43,554 nt of DNA from Caecitellus pseudoparvulus (taxonomy: Eukaryota; Bigyra: Bicosoecida): assembly GCA_965644315.1 (NCBI GenBank), contig CBFFRQ010000186.1, positions 1 through 43,554 of the forward strand, written 5' to 3'. Below are positions 1 through 10,912 of the stretch, in pieces. Made by a program: the position numbers and the translations under genes. How positions within the stretch are numbered: the first letter of the stretch is position 1; the number at the start of each line of letters is the position of its first letter. The notes beneath the pieces were generated by a model. The model was not told the DNA's origin, did no database searches, and saw only the letters and a list, made by a program, of their open reading frames with translations.

Positions 1-1674
1 TCCCCAAGTCGCGCTCAACGCCACACACGCACCTCGCAACCCATCAACACGCCCAGCGCCACCTCCACAGCTTGACCATCTGTCTCACTTGACTCCAGCG
101 CATCCACTGCGCCCGCCAGCCGCCTCTGGTCACTTCCGCTCAGGACTGCCCACCACGATACACCCTCCAACCGCGCCCGCCACACCCCGCCCCCCTCACC
201 ATACACATCCCTGCCCTGCCCACTACCTGTCACACTACACAGTGACAAGCGGGGGGTGAGCACCACCGTAAGGTGCGGCGCGGGCAGGACCGCCGGCACA
301 GCTGCTGGTGTGGCTGCGCCAACTTCCGCCCTGCCGCCACGCAGGCGCCGCCAGCGCGGCCGCCCTACAGCCTGGTATGCCCTCACAAGTCTGGTGGTGT
401 GCAACATGATTGGCATTGGAGTGACGTGTCGTGATCGCCACAGGGAATGGGGTGTATGAGCTGGAAGTAGTGTTGTGTCTGCAGGCACACACTGGCAGCG
501 AGTCACAGGTGAAACGCAAGGCCCTCCGTTTCTGTCCCCATCGGTACTCAAGCAAAGCTCGCTGTGGCGCCAAACTTCGAACCCCTTGCACAATCATAAA
601 TCAGTAGGCTTAAATTTTCACAGCTAAAGCTTGTGTCCGAGGCAAACCCTCGTTCCGCTCTTGACCCTTTCTTCGTCGCCTGCAAGACTGCCCAACCCCA
701 AGATGGTGTAAGAACGTCAAGAGTTCCACACAGAGGCATGATCCCATGGAAAACCAGAACATTACCTTCCTTGCATGCCAGCCAAAACCCAAACTCAAGC
801 TGGTTTTGCTTAGCAATTCTCAAATCTTGGGCTTGATGAATGGCGTAGCAAACGCCGGCACCCTTTGCGCGGCACCCGCTCTTCCAGGGCGGAAGGCATG
901 GCTGAAACCAACTCCCAAGGGAGGACAAATCCTTTCATGATCATGCAGCGTTGGCCCACGGTCCTCCTGCCACCACTTTTGCACAGCTAGCCACTAACGC
1001 CACACCTGCACATCTGCGGCAAACTTTCCCGACAACTGTTGGTCAGGGAGGAACCAAAACCTTCGTACCACACATCAATCGCCTTCTACATTCTCATGTA
1101 TGAATGACAGCAGCCAGCCCAACTTCGCGTCAGGGTCTCCAGAGCCGACGCCGCCGGCCATGGCAAACGATACCGATTTCCGCAGCACAGGTCGCAGCTT
1201 TCAAAAGCTCCCTGGCAACCTTTCACTCGGCAATGGCGCAAAGATGAACGCCAGCGTAATAAAAATACTAGACAGACTTGATGCTAGCTGCCCATGTCGC
1301 CCACCCCAACCTCTCTCGTCACCAGAGTGCAGAACCTTGCAGGCTGGTATAGCCCAACGAGAGTCCGCTGTTGTGAGGAGCGGCTTACAAAGGCATGGCT
1401 GTCGACGTTCCTGGACAGCAGCGGGAGTAAGCGTGTACGTTGGTTCGAGTCAACCACGCGGAGTTTCTTTGTTCGATTCGTTCCAATGGCGGTTCAGCCT
1501 CGATCAGGGCAGGGAATGCTTGCACGTCGCTACGGTTGCAACGCCAGCCAAGCCTGGCAAGCTGGTTGGCGGAGAGACAAGAAATCAAATCAATCCCTTG
1601 ATGTAACGATACACGCGACATGGGGTATACCTGGTTAGTTGCATTTGCAGCACTCCACACGGGCGTTTCTGCCC
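1..1674. other. left edge, mostly unassigned
   Basis: No complete gene can be supported here. Apart from a possible 3' coding end at 15-330 on the minus strand (listed separately), the stretch has lower coding character than the rest of the window. The open frame at 1100-1606 on plus starts with a proper ATG and would give 168 residues, but it has no recognisable domain and its composition does not look protein-like beyond the first 50 codons. A perfect tRNA-like T-arm at 1439-1455 has no matching acceptor strand upstream. The right part probably holds the 3' UTR of the minus-strand gene that ends at 1675. Confidence 0.5.
15..330 (-). CDS. possible 3' end of a gene on minus (partial)
   Basis: On the minus strand a frame ending in TGA at 15-17 reads as plausible protein for about 65 residues before the stop, with a stretch containing VSWWAVLSGSDQRRLAGAVD and a hydrophobic/charged alternation typical of folded protein. 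Further upstream the frame becomes low-complexity. An acceptor-like CAG near 230 on the minus strand could mark the start of a last exon. No family is recognised and the 5' part is not visible. This could equally be a chance open frame in GC-rich DNA. Confidence 0.22.
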
Positions 1675-4600
1675 CTACTTTGCTGCCGACGGCGCAGGCA
1701 AAGGCAGGAAGTCGCCACCCATCATCACATGCACCAGCGGAGAGTCAAGGAACTCTGAGCATCCATCCAAATACTTTGTGTTGTCTTCAATGTTCCTGCA
1801 GGTGACATACAGCATGTGCACCCGCCACTCTGGCGAGCTGCCTTCCACCTTAGGCACTGCCGTCACCCTCAGCTTCTTGTCGGTGTTCTGCTCAGTGCCA
1901 TGCTCGTCGCCAATGCCACGTGCACCACCTGCAGGCAACTGTTCTGCCTTTACCCGCACATCTGCACCCAGCAGCTCCAGCCAGGCATTGGCGAGAGTCA
2001 AGCCCCCCTCCGTGCCCTGCCCACTCAGTGGGCCAGAGGTTGATGCGTCGCTGCCCTCGCCGCCCATGTGCGACATCTTCACGCTCCCATCTTTGAGCGA
2101 CTCGAGGTGGGACCCTTCTGAGAGCACCACCTGTGCAATGCCGCGCAAAGCAGCGGGCACACCCTCATACTCGGGCTTTTTGGATGCGTGGCGGTACAGG
2201 TCGAGGTGCGTCGCCGCCACAAATACTGCGTGTTTGCCCCCCTTTTCGTCGCAAAACACTTGCAAAGCATCCAATCCAAGGTTCTTGTCCAGCGGCTGAA
2301 CGACCCAGGCATCACCTGGATGCAAGTTGTGCAAGGATGTCAGCGAATCTGCAGGCATGAGGAAGCTCTTGCCTGTGACCTGGCTTGGTGGCACGCCGCT
2401 GGCCTGTGGTTTGTCCTCACCACCCTCATCCCATGCTGACATTCGCCCCATGTGCCCCAAACGGGGAGTCTTGCTGACTGATGCAGGTGAGACCACCTTC
2501 ATCAGCTCTGAGGCGCTTTCCTTGTTGGGATACTCCCAGGTATCCAACACCTCCTTGGGGACAAACGTTTGCCCCACGGCCAGCGCGCGGTGTCCACACG
2601 CACCAAGCGCCAGAAGCTCGGCCACTTCCTTCCCAATGTGCGTCTGCTGTGAAGGGTAGACTCCAATCTGCCAAGTATACTCATGGCGTCTTGGTCCCCT
2701 TCCCTTCCTGTCGAGCAGCAACCGCAGCACAGCATGCCTGGCGGCCAAGGACACAAACCTCGCATTTCCCCACAACCTCGTAAACTGCACGTCAAGGCGT
2801 GTCAACAAGGAGGCGTCCGCCAACCAATCAAGTTGGTGTTGAGTGTGAATATTCCACGTCACCGACGACAAAACTAGCCAGGAAAGCTCGTCAAGCTTGC
2901 CGCTCTCGCGAAGCTGCCGCTCGAGGGAGTCTTTCAGCTCATCAGACACTTGGTGGAATGTCGCCCACAAGGCTTGCTTGTGCCCTGTGTCCTGAACATT
3001 GCGGCGGTCTTGCAGGAGAATCCCTGGCATGGCGCTGTAGTACAGCAGCAATTCCTCAAGCTCGCGATCTGCTTGGCTTGTAGATGCGTCGGTCACCCCT
3101 TGGCGCTCTGCACCAGCCAGCGATGGCTCTGGACCTGCGCCACTGCCTGGCAGTGCTGCCATAGTCCCCGTTGCGGCTTGCCCCAGGTCGGCAAATACAT
3201 CCCAGAGCTGGCCCTTGATCGCGAGTCCTAGACTGGTGTCTGGGGAGCTTGTCACCACGTCCATAGTGCCTACTTTCATGTTGTGGTCCTCTGAATCGGG
3301 GCAAGGTTGCACATCCTCTGCCAAGCAACTGGGTTGTCCACCTCTCACCTGCTGGTCCAAATCATGCACTTCCTCCATCACCAACAGGCGGGGATTCTCG
3401 GCAGGCCCACTTTCAATCAAGCCCATTGATATGGCAAGCTCATTCATCGCAACCTTTGTCGACTGCCCGAAAGAGCTCTGTGTCGGCTGCATGTGCAGCC
3501 GCAGCTTCTCGCCAGAATGAGAGTCCCCAGGGCGCGTGCTCAGACCTTGCAGAAGCGGGTTTCCTTCACCACCAACATGTGCAAGGCCATCTCGTACATA
3601 CAGCACGTCAGCCCCTGCGCCCACAGCCGCGATGCTGGCCAGCGCCGCCAGGATGGTGCTGTTGCCGCACCCATGCACCCCGATCAGCCTGTGCCCTGGG
3701 CCTGTAGATACAAGCCTATCTGCAACCTGTGAAAGGAAAGATTTGTGCTCTTCCGTCCACTCAAGGCTCAGCGTGCGCACCGCCTCCCGTGGTAGCTGAT
3801 CCAGCGTGCCATCCGGGCGTGGCTGTACGGTAGGTAAGTGAATGAAGCCAGCGCTCTGTGGGCTCTTGTGTCAACGGAAGCAAGGATGGTGCAACCACGT
3901 CGTCCACCGCCGCACATATGCCATGCACTTGCTGGACATCTCCCGGTTTCAATCCTTCACGAGGAACGGGAAGAAAGAAACGCGTTGAAAATGACTCAAG
4001 CATGCCGTTCTGGTCAAACACGGGTTCCAGTCCAGCTGTGTCCACGGAACCATTTGGCGCGTATCCGCTGTCTGCAACGTCAGCTCCATCTTCAACTTCC
4101 CTGTAATACTTCCTCTGCAGCTCATCCTCGGCATGCGCAAACCACTGCAGCACGCCACGCTTGCCTTTCAGCATCGCTTTCCCCAGACCAAGCTGCCATC
4201 CAAGCACGTGCTGCACCGCCCGACGATGGCTGCCATCTGGCAAGAACTCCTGCCCAGTCGCACTGTCAAGCAACACCTCCCGCAGCGGCAGCACCACATT
4301 CGAGACACCCACGGAGGCCATTGCGGCAGCCCATGAAGCCTTCGCTTTGGCTTTGTCCTCGTCGGCAGCACGAGATGCGGCGTCCGCGGCAGCGCGAACA
4401 TCCGTCATCACACCCGAGAACAATAGCCTGCACCACATGCTCACGAAGTTCTGGCGTCAGGACCATGTAGGTTTCAATGAACTCCTTGTTGATGAGGAAA
4501 GAGGGTGCCAACACAAACTTTTCCATGTTCATCTTCACCTCCCGCGCTGCGGCCTTCCGGGCCTGCTCATCCAAGCCTTGCAGTAAAGCTGGCATTGAGG

Positions 4601-5113
4601 TCAAAGCGATTGCCAGCGCTGTGGCTGTCGTTGGGTTGGAACCCTGCGTCTCAAGCAAAGGTCAAGTGAGTCAGTGCACGCCGCAGCGAAACGCAAAGTG
4701 CAAATGCCACCACACGTAACACCTACCAGAGGCAGCTCAGAGGGTAGAAACTCCACGGCCTCGTCCAGCCCAAGATCACGCAAGGCAGTGTGCAGACCCC
4801 CAGGCATATAGCACAGACTCCTCTCCCATCGCCAGGAGCACAGTGTCAGGGCTTGGCAGCTTCGCTCTGCTGCTGAAGCACGCTACCCCCCGCCCGGCAA
4901 GGAGCCGCAAATATGTGCCACAGATACATACTCTCGTTGCGGTACACTGCCCATCATGGCTTCCCAGGGGTGCTCCACAGAGGAGGTGTACTCAAAGCAG
5001 GCGGTGGGCTTCGAAACGCCGGCAAACGAAACGCCACCACGCCAACTGCGCTGCACGGCGCCCCTGAGTGCCCTGCGGAACGCAGGTGCTGCTGAGCGAG
5101 ACGAAGACAACAT
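1675..5113 (-). CDS. mitochondrially targeted P-loop protein, frame broken three times
   Basis: Three exons (5113-4932, 4866-4727, 4643-1675) with introns of 65 and 83 nt. The ATG at 5113 opens a presequence rich in S, R and A with no acidic residues (MLSSSRSAAPAFRRALRGAV), typical of mitochondrial import. The N-terminal half is alpha-helical and unrecognised. The C-terminal half carries a P-loop-like GVHGCGNST near coding-strand position 3670, followed by a hydrophobic strand ending VLYV, and a Walker-B-like LLVMEEVHD. The Walker lysine is Asn (codon AAC). P-loop followed by VLYV resembles mitoribosomal mS29/DAP3, but the rest of that family is not clearly seen, so this is only a suggestion. 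The frame must lose one base at each of three places (near 4797-4801, 4413-4415 and 3815-3817). With those corrections it gives 1095 residues. Alternatives are a decayed gene, or a start further upstream, because the frame stays open to about 5509. Confidence 0.62.
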
Positions 5114-5547
5114 GATTGAGGGACAATGCCAGGCAAATTGGGCACGGCGCTCAGGATCTGGACGCAAGCGTGCAGTTGGTATGGGACTTGCGCAGGCAGG
5201 CAGCTTCTCCAAATCACTTCGAAGAAACTGCAAAGCCTTACGCAGCTCAGGGGTGAGCTTGCCTGCGTCGCTTGTGGGATTGTTTTGTGCTAGCTTGCTG
5301 CTTTGTGACAAGGAAAGGCCAGTCGCGGGCATGAGAATTGTGCTGAGGTGCACAGTGCTCGCCTGAGTTTTGGTCCGGCGGTGGTGCCAAGCATGCGCGC
5401 AAAGCACTCTGTGGTTTCCCGGCCAAGACCCCCTGCTTAGCCCTGTGCAGCTTGATACAAATAGGGAGTGCATGTTGCTCAGTATCCCGATTCTGCAAGT
5501 GACCAGCACTGGCGTGGAGCCTCCACCAGTGACATGTCAACAGTGTT
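5114..5547. other. intergenic region between two minus-strand genes
   Basis: Holds the 3' UTR of the large membrane protein gene and the promoter of the presequence gene that starts at 5113. The minus-strand frame of that gene remains open up to about 5509 and includes a helix-like patch (LTPELRKALQFLRSDLEKLP), so a longer N-terminus cannot be excluded. No conserved promoter element, repeat or RNA gene was recognised. Confidence 0.5.
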
Positions 5548-8500
5548 TCAAGCCGTATCACTGAAGGTAGACAGGTCTGACTTGACACGGTGTGGAAACA
5601 TGTGTGAGGACAAATTTGGCAGCCCTCCAGCTGCCTCTAGCATTTTCGTGTCTCCCGCAGCTTCAATGGCCGCCGGCACTGTCATACAGGAAAGAAGGGC
5701 GAGATAGGCAGAGACAGAGCGGCGGTATCCAAGGGTACAGCACCACATACCCCAATGAGGCAAGGATGAGTGGTAGGTCATGGACGGGTGCTCGTCTACA
5801 AACACCTGCAGCCATTCATAGACTGCCATCGTTTGGGACTGTATGGACGATGTGATGAGGACCAAGAGCAGCCCCACGGCCAAGAGCAACGGCAAGGCGA
5901 AGAAAGCTGCCGAGGTATACAGTGTGACCTGTGGCAGTGTTGAGTGAGCAGGGCTCGCATCAGATTCCACCAGCGCAGACCACGCTGCCAGCCAGAGCCC
6001 AAGGGTGACAGCACTTTCTAGCGTATTTAGAGCGGAGCTGCGGTACGGCTTGAGCGCTCGCTGCACCAAGAACGAGGCTGTAAGCAGGAGCAGCAAAGCT
6101 GCAAGCTGACTCCGAGCGCCCCGAACAAGGAAGACAGCGGCAACCAGAAACGTGCGCTGAGGGAGTACCGCGAGCAGCTCCCATGCCAAGCAGCTGGGCT
6201 TGGTGTGCTTGCCGTCCCGCGCCATGATCTCATGGCGCTGTGCGTGGGGCGCTCTCAGGCCTGCAAGGAGCGTCCCGGTGCGCATTCGACTCCACTCCAC
6301 ATGCTGCAGTCGCTGCGCCTTGGATGGGTAGCACACCACGCAACAGGGGATGAGTACCATGACAAGGAACCCCAGCCCAGCTGCGGTCCCGAGTGCAGCA
6401 GTGAAGAGAGCTTGTAAGGAGCCCGAGCCTGTATCCCCTCGCAGGAGATGCACGGACAACTCGGGCACCCAGATTACATCTAGCACCTGCAGGAATACGA
6501 TGCAGAACGACGGATACGCAAACAAGCCATACAGCACAATTACATGAAACCATGCAAACCCACGCCGGCCGGGAGTTACTTTGGGCTTTGCTGGCTCAAC
6601 CAGCGCCGCAGGCCTCCAGTTCTTTGTAGCGCTTGTGTCGTCCAGGTCAACGGCAGTGCGGTCATGAACAGGCCTAGCCCAGTGTTCAGCTTCGTCATCT
6701 GGCTCCACGACATCAACTGCGTCAACAACGATGGTGCTGGCATCATCAAAGAACTCGTCATCCACTGAGGCCTCACCATGCTGCTCTGTAGGTGGCTGCA
6801 CACTGTCATGCTGCACCTGTGTTTCCTGCTCAGGGCCCGTGTTCACCACGCTTGGGGTGACAACTGCATGCTCTTGTTGGGATGCCAGCTCTGGTAGTGA
6901 AGCTACAGCCGTTGCACGTGGACCAGGCGGGTGGCTGTGCAGCTCCCCGAGACGTGGGATGCCAGGTGCCCGCTTGGCATTCAGATCGCGCACTGCCTGC
7001 TGCACGTGCTGCTCAATCCGCGCAAGGGCGTTGGAGGCGTACTGTGCTCCAGGCTGAGGCTTCCTCCTCGGGCAACAGGTAGTGCAGCCGAGCACCCCAA
7101 GTAAAAGCACCACCTGCAATGCCACCGCTGCAAGTCTATGATATGGAGAGGTCATCGACCACGCACACTGGGAAGGGATCGAAATGAAGCCAGGGGACAT
7201 GGAAACGGTGGCAAGCCAGTCAAGAATGAACGGCCACGCGGTGGGCGGCGGTGTTGAAAGCTGCGACAGGACCCAATTCATCTGGCACCAGCCAGTCATT
7301 ATCCTGAACAAAGCCACCAGTATCGATGTCTCCTTGGGCGCCCGATTGCTTCGCACGACGAGGAAAACTATGACCAGCACTGGAACGAAGGCTCCAGTAA
7401 GGCTGAGGACCAGAGCTTGTGCCCATGGGGGGCACTTGCGGCACTGCGCAGCTGCACTCTGCCGAGCCCAGCCGTGGAGGCACTCCCCACATAGGACACC
7501 TCTGTGGCCTTCCAGGCAGGTCATGTTTGCACTGTTTGGCACCGTGATACATGCCTCCCTGGGCCAGCACTGTTGAAACCTCTGTAGAGGCTCCGCGTCG
7601 GATCCAGCCTGAGATTCCTCTTCCTGGAAAGCGGGCGACAGCGCAGACCTGTGTGCTTGCAGGTCCAAAATCCGCTGACCAAGCTCAAGGTCTGAGGGGC
7701 GACTTGCCGTTTGCGTGGCAAACTCAGCGGTCCAAAATCCACTCTGCACTCGGAGATGGCCGGCGACACACGCGCCGCCCTGCGTCGCACACGCTCTGCA
7801 GCTGGCAGCTCCAGGAAGGGAAAAAGTGCCACGGGGGCAAAGCGAGCAGGTTGGCCCAGCCCCATATGCTTGCACAGCAAATGACCCTGCAAGGCACTGG
7901 CGACAGTCCCCTGGGGAGAGACCCTCTTTGGAAGCATCAGCTCCGGGAGACACTCCCCACCCAGGCAAGCACGTGCAGCCAAGAGAGCTCTCAGACGGGG
8001 CAAGGCCGGCGCCGGAACAGTTTTGAGGGACAGCTGCGAGCTGGGTGATCCCCAGCCCTTGCTGCAGTGGGGCTCCGCGAAGCACCGGCATGGCAAGAAA
8101 CATAGTGGGCTCTGTCTGCTCTGCAAACACTCGCCACCTGGTAGACTGTAGGAGCACATCAGCTGCCACACTTCCTCGAACTGCAGAGCCAGGCGGGAGG
8201 TACAGCCGCAACTCTGAACCAGGATCCATGCCTGTTCGGGAAAGTGCTGCACCGATGCTGTCCCTTTCACGAACGAGGAGCGAGTACTGCTGCTCAAGCC
8301 CGCTGTAAACCGCCAGGCGTTGCAGCGGCGCCGGGCAAGTACTTGCTGGCCCTCGTGCATCGCACAAATTCCCTTGCACTGTAACGTTTGACAGACCACT
8401 TGATGGGAGCCCTTGTTCCACCTGCACAGACAGCTCAGCCCTGCTCTGCATCTCACTCGCAGAGCCCTCCACGTTCAGCACAGCCTTCTCTTGCACGACT

Positions 8501-10284
8501 CCACAGAGAATATTCAAAGAGGAGTCGGCCGCTTCACATGGCTCGCGGGTATGCTGAGCACTGACTGACACCCAGGCCTGTGATTGGGGCCGCTGGAGCA
8601 GTTGGGGGCTCGTGTGCACAGCGAGCCAAGCCGAGTTGCGGAGCTGCAAGCCGGCGACGTAACTTGCCAAGACAGGAAAGACAGCCAAGCTTGTCGTCCC
8701 AGGTCGGCCTTCCCTGATTCGTAATTGTGAGGACGGCAACACTGCAACTGCAGCCACAGTGCGCACTGTCAAGTGCACTATCTGCGACACGACGCTGGTG
8801 GCCGCAGCGCCCTCAGCGGGCCAACTTCGAACATGGAAGCTGGCCAGGAAGTCGGCCGCGACACTGGAACTCGCAAGGGAGGCTTCCATGTGGATCACGA
8901 GGCGTACACCTTGGCCTGGGAGCAGCTGGCCTGTTAGGCCGACGGAAGTGGACAGGTCGCCAACTGATGTGGCGATGTGTCGTAGCAGGCCCGTAGCTGC
9001 TGCGGAGGCAACCCCCCCAGGGACTGCACACCGCAGACCAGGCACACACACTGCAACCCAGGGAACGGGGGTTGGGATACTTGAGGTCAATGCCCAAGAT
9101 GTGACCGCCGGGCCATCATTGCGCAGAAGGTGGTCAATGCTCCTGTTCAAGCCAAGCGGGACGTGCCACAAAGACGCTGTCTGAAACGTTTGCAGCCCCC
9201 TCTGCACCACGGTAACTTGAAAGGGGACGACGACGAGTTCTGAACTTGCACTAGCCGCATGGCTTTGCAAGGAAACGTTGCCGGAGAGGGGCACGCCGTG
9301 GAGCAGCAGAGTGCCACGGTGCGTTCCTGGCCGCAAAGCTGCAGCTGAAAACGACACAGTCGCAATGACAAGGTTGTAAGGGGCAGAAAAATAACGGTTC
9401 TGGCCCAATGACGCCGTGAACCATGTGGATACTGTCGGCGTCGTGGCCAGAGACACGCCTTGCAGGCGTGGTGCTTGTAGCTGCACCACTACTTCTTGCT
9501 TGGCAGCGCAAGCAACGGCGTCGTATGCTGGGCACGAAAACTCCACACGGTGTGGGTACACGCCCAGCACTGTTGTGCTGCCCAACTTCTCAGCTTCACA
9601 AGCCGCAGGAGAGAGGCTGCTGCAGTTGGAGCTTCCGAGCGGCAAATCCAGCCCGCTGCTCGGCACCGCTCTTGCCGGCACCTCCAGCCCCGCATGCACT
9701 TGCAGGGGCACAAAGCCCCTGAGTATGGGATGCGTTGCGTTTCCCAACGTAACCACAAGCCCGATGGTCTGCTGCGCGGGCACTGCGGGAACGCCTGCTT
9801 GGGCAGCAGCCCCAAGTTGCATCACGAGCTGCCCCTCCAAGCAGCCTGACAAGCGCACAGCATGGAGACGGACAGACCACCACAGACCAAGGTCTTGGCA
9901 GGGAGCCCAACCAGTGTGCGATGCCCCTGTGCATGCAACGTCTACATGCCGGGCTTCGCCCAGCAGCGACAAGGGCACGTGAAAGTGTGCTGGGTTGCCG
10001 ACGAGAGTGCCGTCACGGGCTGTGGGAAGAAGCAAGGCCGCTGGCAACCGCGGCATGACAACCATGGACCCTTTCCAATCCACAGCTTGTGTTCCGTTTG
10101 CATCTCGCCAGCAAGGGCTCCCGTGTGATGCGTTGGCTGGGATGACGTGTGCGCAGGTGCAGGTATCGCGTTGGGCCACTGAAAAGCCAGCACACGGAAG
10201 GGCAGCTAAATTGAATACGAAACCCAAGACAAACACCCACACGTGTACAGGCTTGGCTGAGGACCGCTGCTTGGTTGACTTCAT
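5548..10284 (-). CDS. large polytopic membrane protein with beta-sandwich repeats and GCC2/GCC3-type Cys-rich module
   Basis: A single 1578-codon exon. The ATG at 10284 is chosen because it is followed by a basic stretch and a hydrophobic core (residues about 13-32) that forms a signal peptide. Residues 33 to about 750 are extracellular-looking, with repeated beta-sandwich-like segments (for example RPGTHRGTLLLHGVPLSG) and many N-x-S/T sites. Residues about 770-930 are Cys-rich, with spacing typical of GCC2/GCC3 (ephrin-receptor-like) modules such as CSLCPRGTFSLPGAASC. From about 955 to 1480 there are eight or nine hydrophobic segments, interrupted between the fourth and fifth by a long, Asp/Glu-rich soluble loop (about 1080-1230). 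The tail after 1480 is short. The layout suggests a surface receptor or channel-like protein. The family is not recognised and no enzymatic motif is visible. Confidence 0.85.
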   Translation of the reverse strand: MKSTKQRSSAKPVHVWVFVLGFVFNLAALPCAGFSVAQRDTCTCAHVIPANASHGSPCWRDANGTQAVDWKGSMVVMPRLPAALLLPTARDGTLVGNPAHFHVPLSLLGEARHVDVACTGASHTGWAPCQDLGLWWSVRLHAVRLSGCLEGQLVMQLGAAAQAGVPAVPAQQTIGLVVTLGNATHPILRGFVPLQVHAGLEVPARAVPSSGLDLPLGSSNCSSLSPAACEAEKLGSTTVLGVYPHRVEFSCPAYDAVACAAKQEVVVQLQAPRLQGVSLATTPTVSTWFTASLGQNRYFSAPYNLVIATVSFSAAALRPGTHRGTLLLHGVPLSGNVSLQSHAASASSELVVVPFQVTVVQRGLQTFQTASLWHVPLGLNRSIDHLLRNDGPAVTSWALTSSIPTPVPWVAVCVPGLRCAVPGGVASAAATGLLRHIATSVGDLSTSVGLTGQLLPGQGVRLVIHMEASLASSSVAADFLASFHVRSWPAEGAAATSVVSQIVHLTVRTVAAVAVLPSSQLRIREGRPGTTSLAVFPVLASYVAGLQLRNSAWLAVHTSPQLLQRPQSQAWVSVSAQHTREPCEAADSSLNILCGVVQEKAVLNVEGSASEMQSRAELSVQVEQGLPSSGLSNVTVQGNLCDARGPASTCPAPLQRLAVYSGLEQQYSLLVRERDSIGAALSRTGMDPGSELRLYLPPGSAVRGSVAADVLLQSTRWRVFAEQTEPTMFLAMPVLRGAPLQQGLGITQLAAVPQNCSGAGLAPSESSLGCTCLPGWGVSPGADASKEGLSPGDCRQCLAGSFAVQAYGAGPTCSLCPRGTFSLPGAASCRACATQGGACVAGHLRVQSGFWTAEFATQTASRPSDLELGQRILDLQAHRSALSPAFQEEESQAGSDAEPLQRFQQCWPREACITVPNSANMTCLEGHRGVLCGECLHGWARQSAAAQCRKCPPWAQALVLSLTGAFVPVLVIVFLVVRSNRAPKETSILVALFRIMTGWCQMNWVLSQLSTPPPTAWPFILDWLATVSMSPGFISIPSQCAWSMTSPYHRLAAVALQVVLLLGVLGCTTCCPRRKPQPGAQYASNALARIEQHVQQAVRDLNAKRAPGIPRLGELHSHPPGPRATAVASLPELASQQEHAVVTPSVVNTGPEQETQVQHDSVQPPTEQHGEASVDDEFFDDASTIVVDAVDVVEPDDEAEHWARPVHDRTAVDLDDTSATKNWRPAALVEPAKPKVTPGRRGFAWFHVIVLYGLFAYPSFCIVFLQVLDVIWVPELSVHLLRGDTGSGSLQALFTAALGTAAGLGFLVMVLIPCCVVCYPSKAQRLQHVEWSRMRTGTLLAGLRAPHAQRHEIMARDGKHTKPSCLAWELLAVLPQRTFLVAAVFLVRGARSQLAALLLLLTASFLVQRALKPYRSSALNTLESAVTLGLWLAAWSALVESDASPAHSTLPQVTLYTSAAFFALPLLLAVGLLLVLITSSIQSQTMAVYEWLQVFVDEHPSMTYHSSLPHWGMWCCTLGYRRSVSAYLALLSCMTVPAAIEAAGDTKMLEAAGGLPNLSSHMFPHRVKSDLSTFSDTA

Positions 10285-10912
10285 CGCGCTGCAGCTTCTG
10301 TGTGGGCTGTGGCTGCTGCAAGCGTCCTGGCGATGCGAGGCGTAACCGCGCCGAAACGCCAGCGACACCCGCCTGCACCGACGTGGCGCTGCGCCTCTGG
10401 CGGAGCGCCACCTGATGCTAAATCCAGGGAAACAGCAAGGGAGTGTGTCAGCTGTCCCCGGGCCAGAGTCAGGATCGCAGGGCTGGCACGCGGAGCAACA
10501 CGCGTGTCTGGTGTCGAGCACCTCGGCAAGTCGCGAAGCCCCGGTGAGAGTATGTGTTGTCAGCCCACACTGCGGGAACCATCACATGCTGGAACAAGCG
10601 TCCTGCATACTTGAGGTAACTTTGTCATGCCGTGATTATTTCGATTGTGCTTCTTCGTTGGAGCCGGCGCCGGGCAGAGCTTGGCGACGATGAATGCCAC
10701 ACCCGCTGCTCGCTGTGGTAAGGGTGGGCAGTCCACAGTGGCAAACCAGACAACCAGCTTGATTTTTGCAGCATGTGATTCAACTGATAGGCGGTGTGCT
10801 GTGCAGGCAACAGAGGCGCACGTGTCATTCACCAACGACGCTGCCGGGGGACCAAGTCGGAGAACCAGGATCAGCCTCATCTTCGGAGCCTGGAGCAAGG
10901 CCAAGGTAACGC
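10285..10912. promoter_or_regulatory. divergent promoter region
   Basis: About 630 nt between two head-to-head genes (minus start at 10284, plus start at 10913 or 11048), so it must hold both promoters and 5' UTRs. No TATA box or other motif could be assigned with confidence. The minus-strand frame of the membrane protein stays open to 10521, but the encoded extension is not protein-like and lies before a better signal peptide start. Confidence 0.45.

Noticed and set aside
1439-1455. Perfect tRNA-like T-arm (five base pairs closing a TTCGAGT loop)
   Set aside because: No upstream sequence at tRNA distance pairs with the following seven bases over a full acceptor stem, and no good A box or seven-base anticodon loop is present. 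Treated as chance.
1100-1606. Possible 168-residue protein on plus
   Set aside because: It has an ATG and stop but no domain, no splice support and composition not clearly coding; left unassigned.
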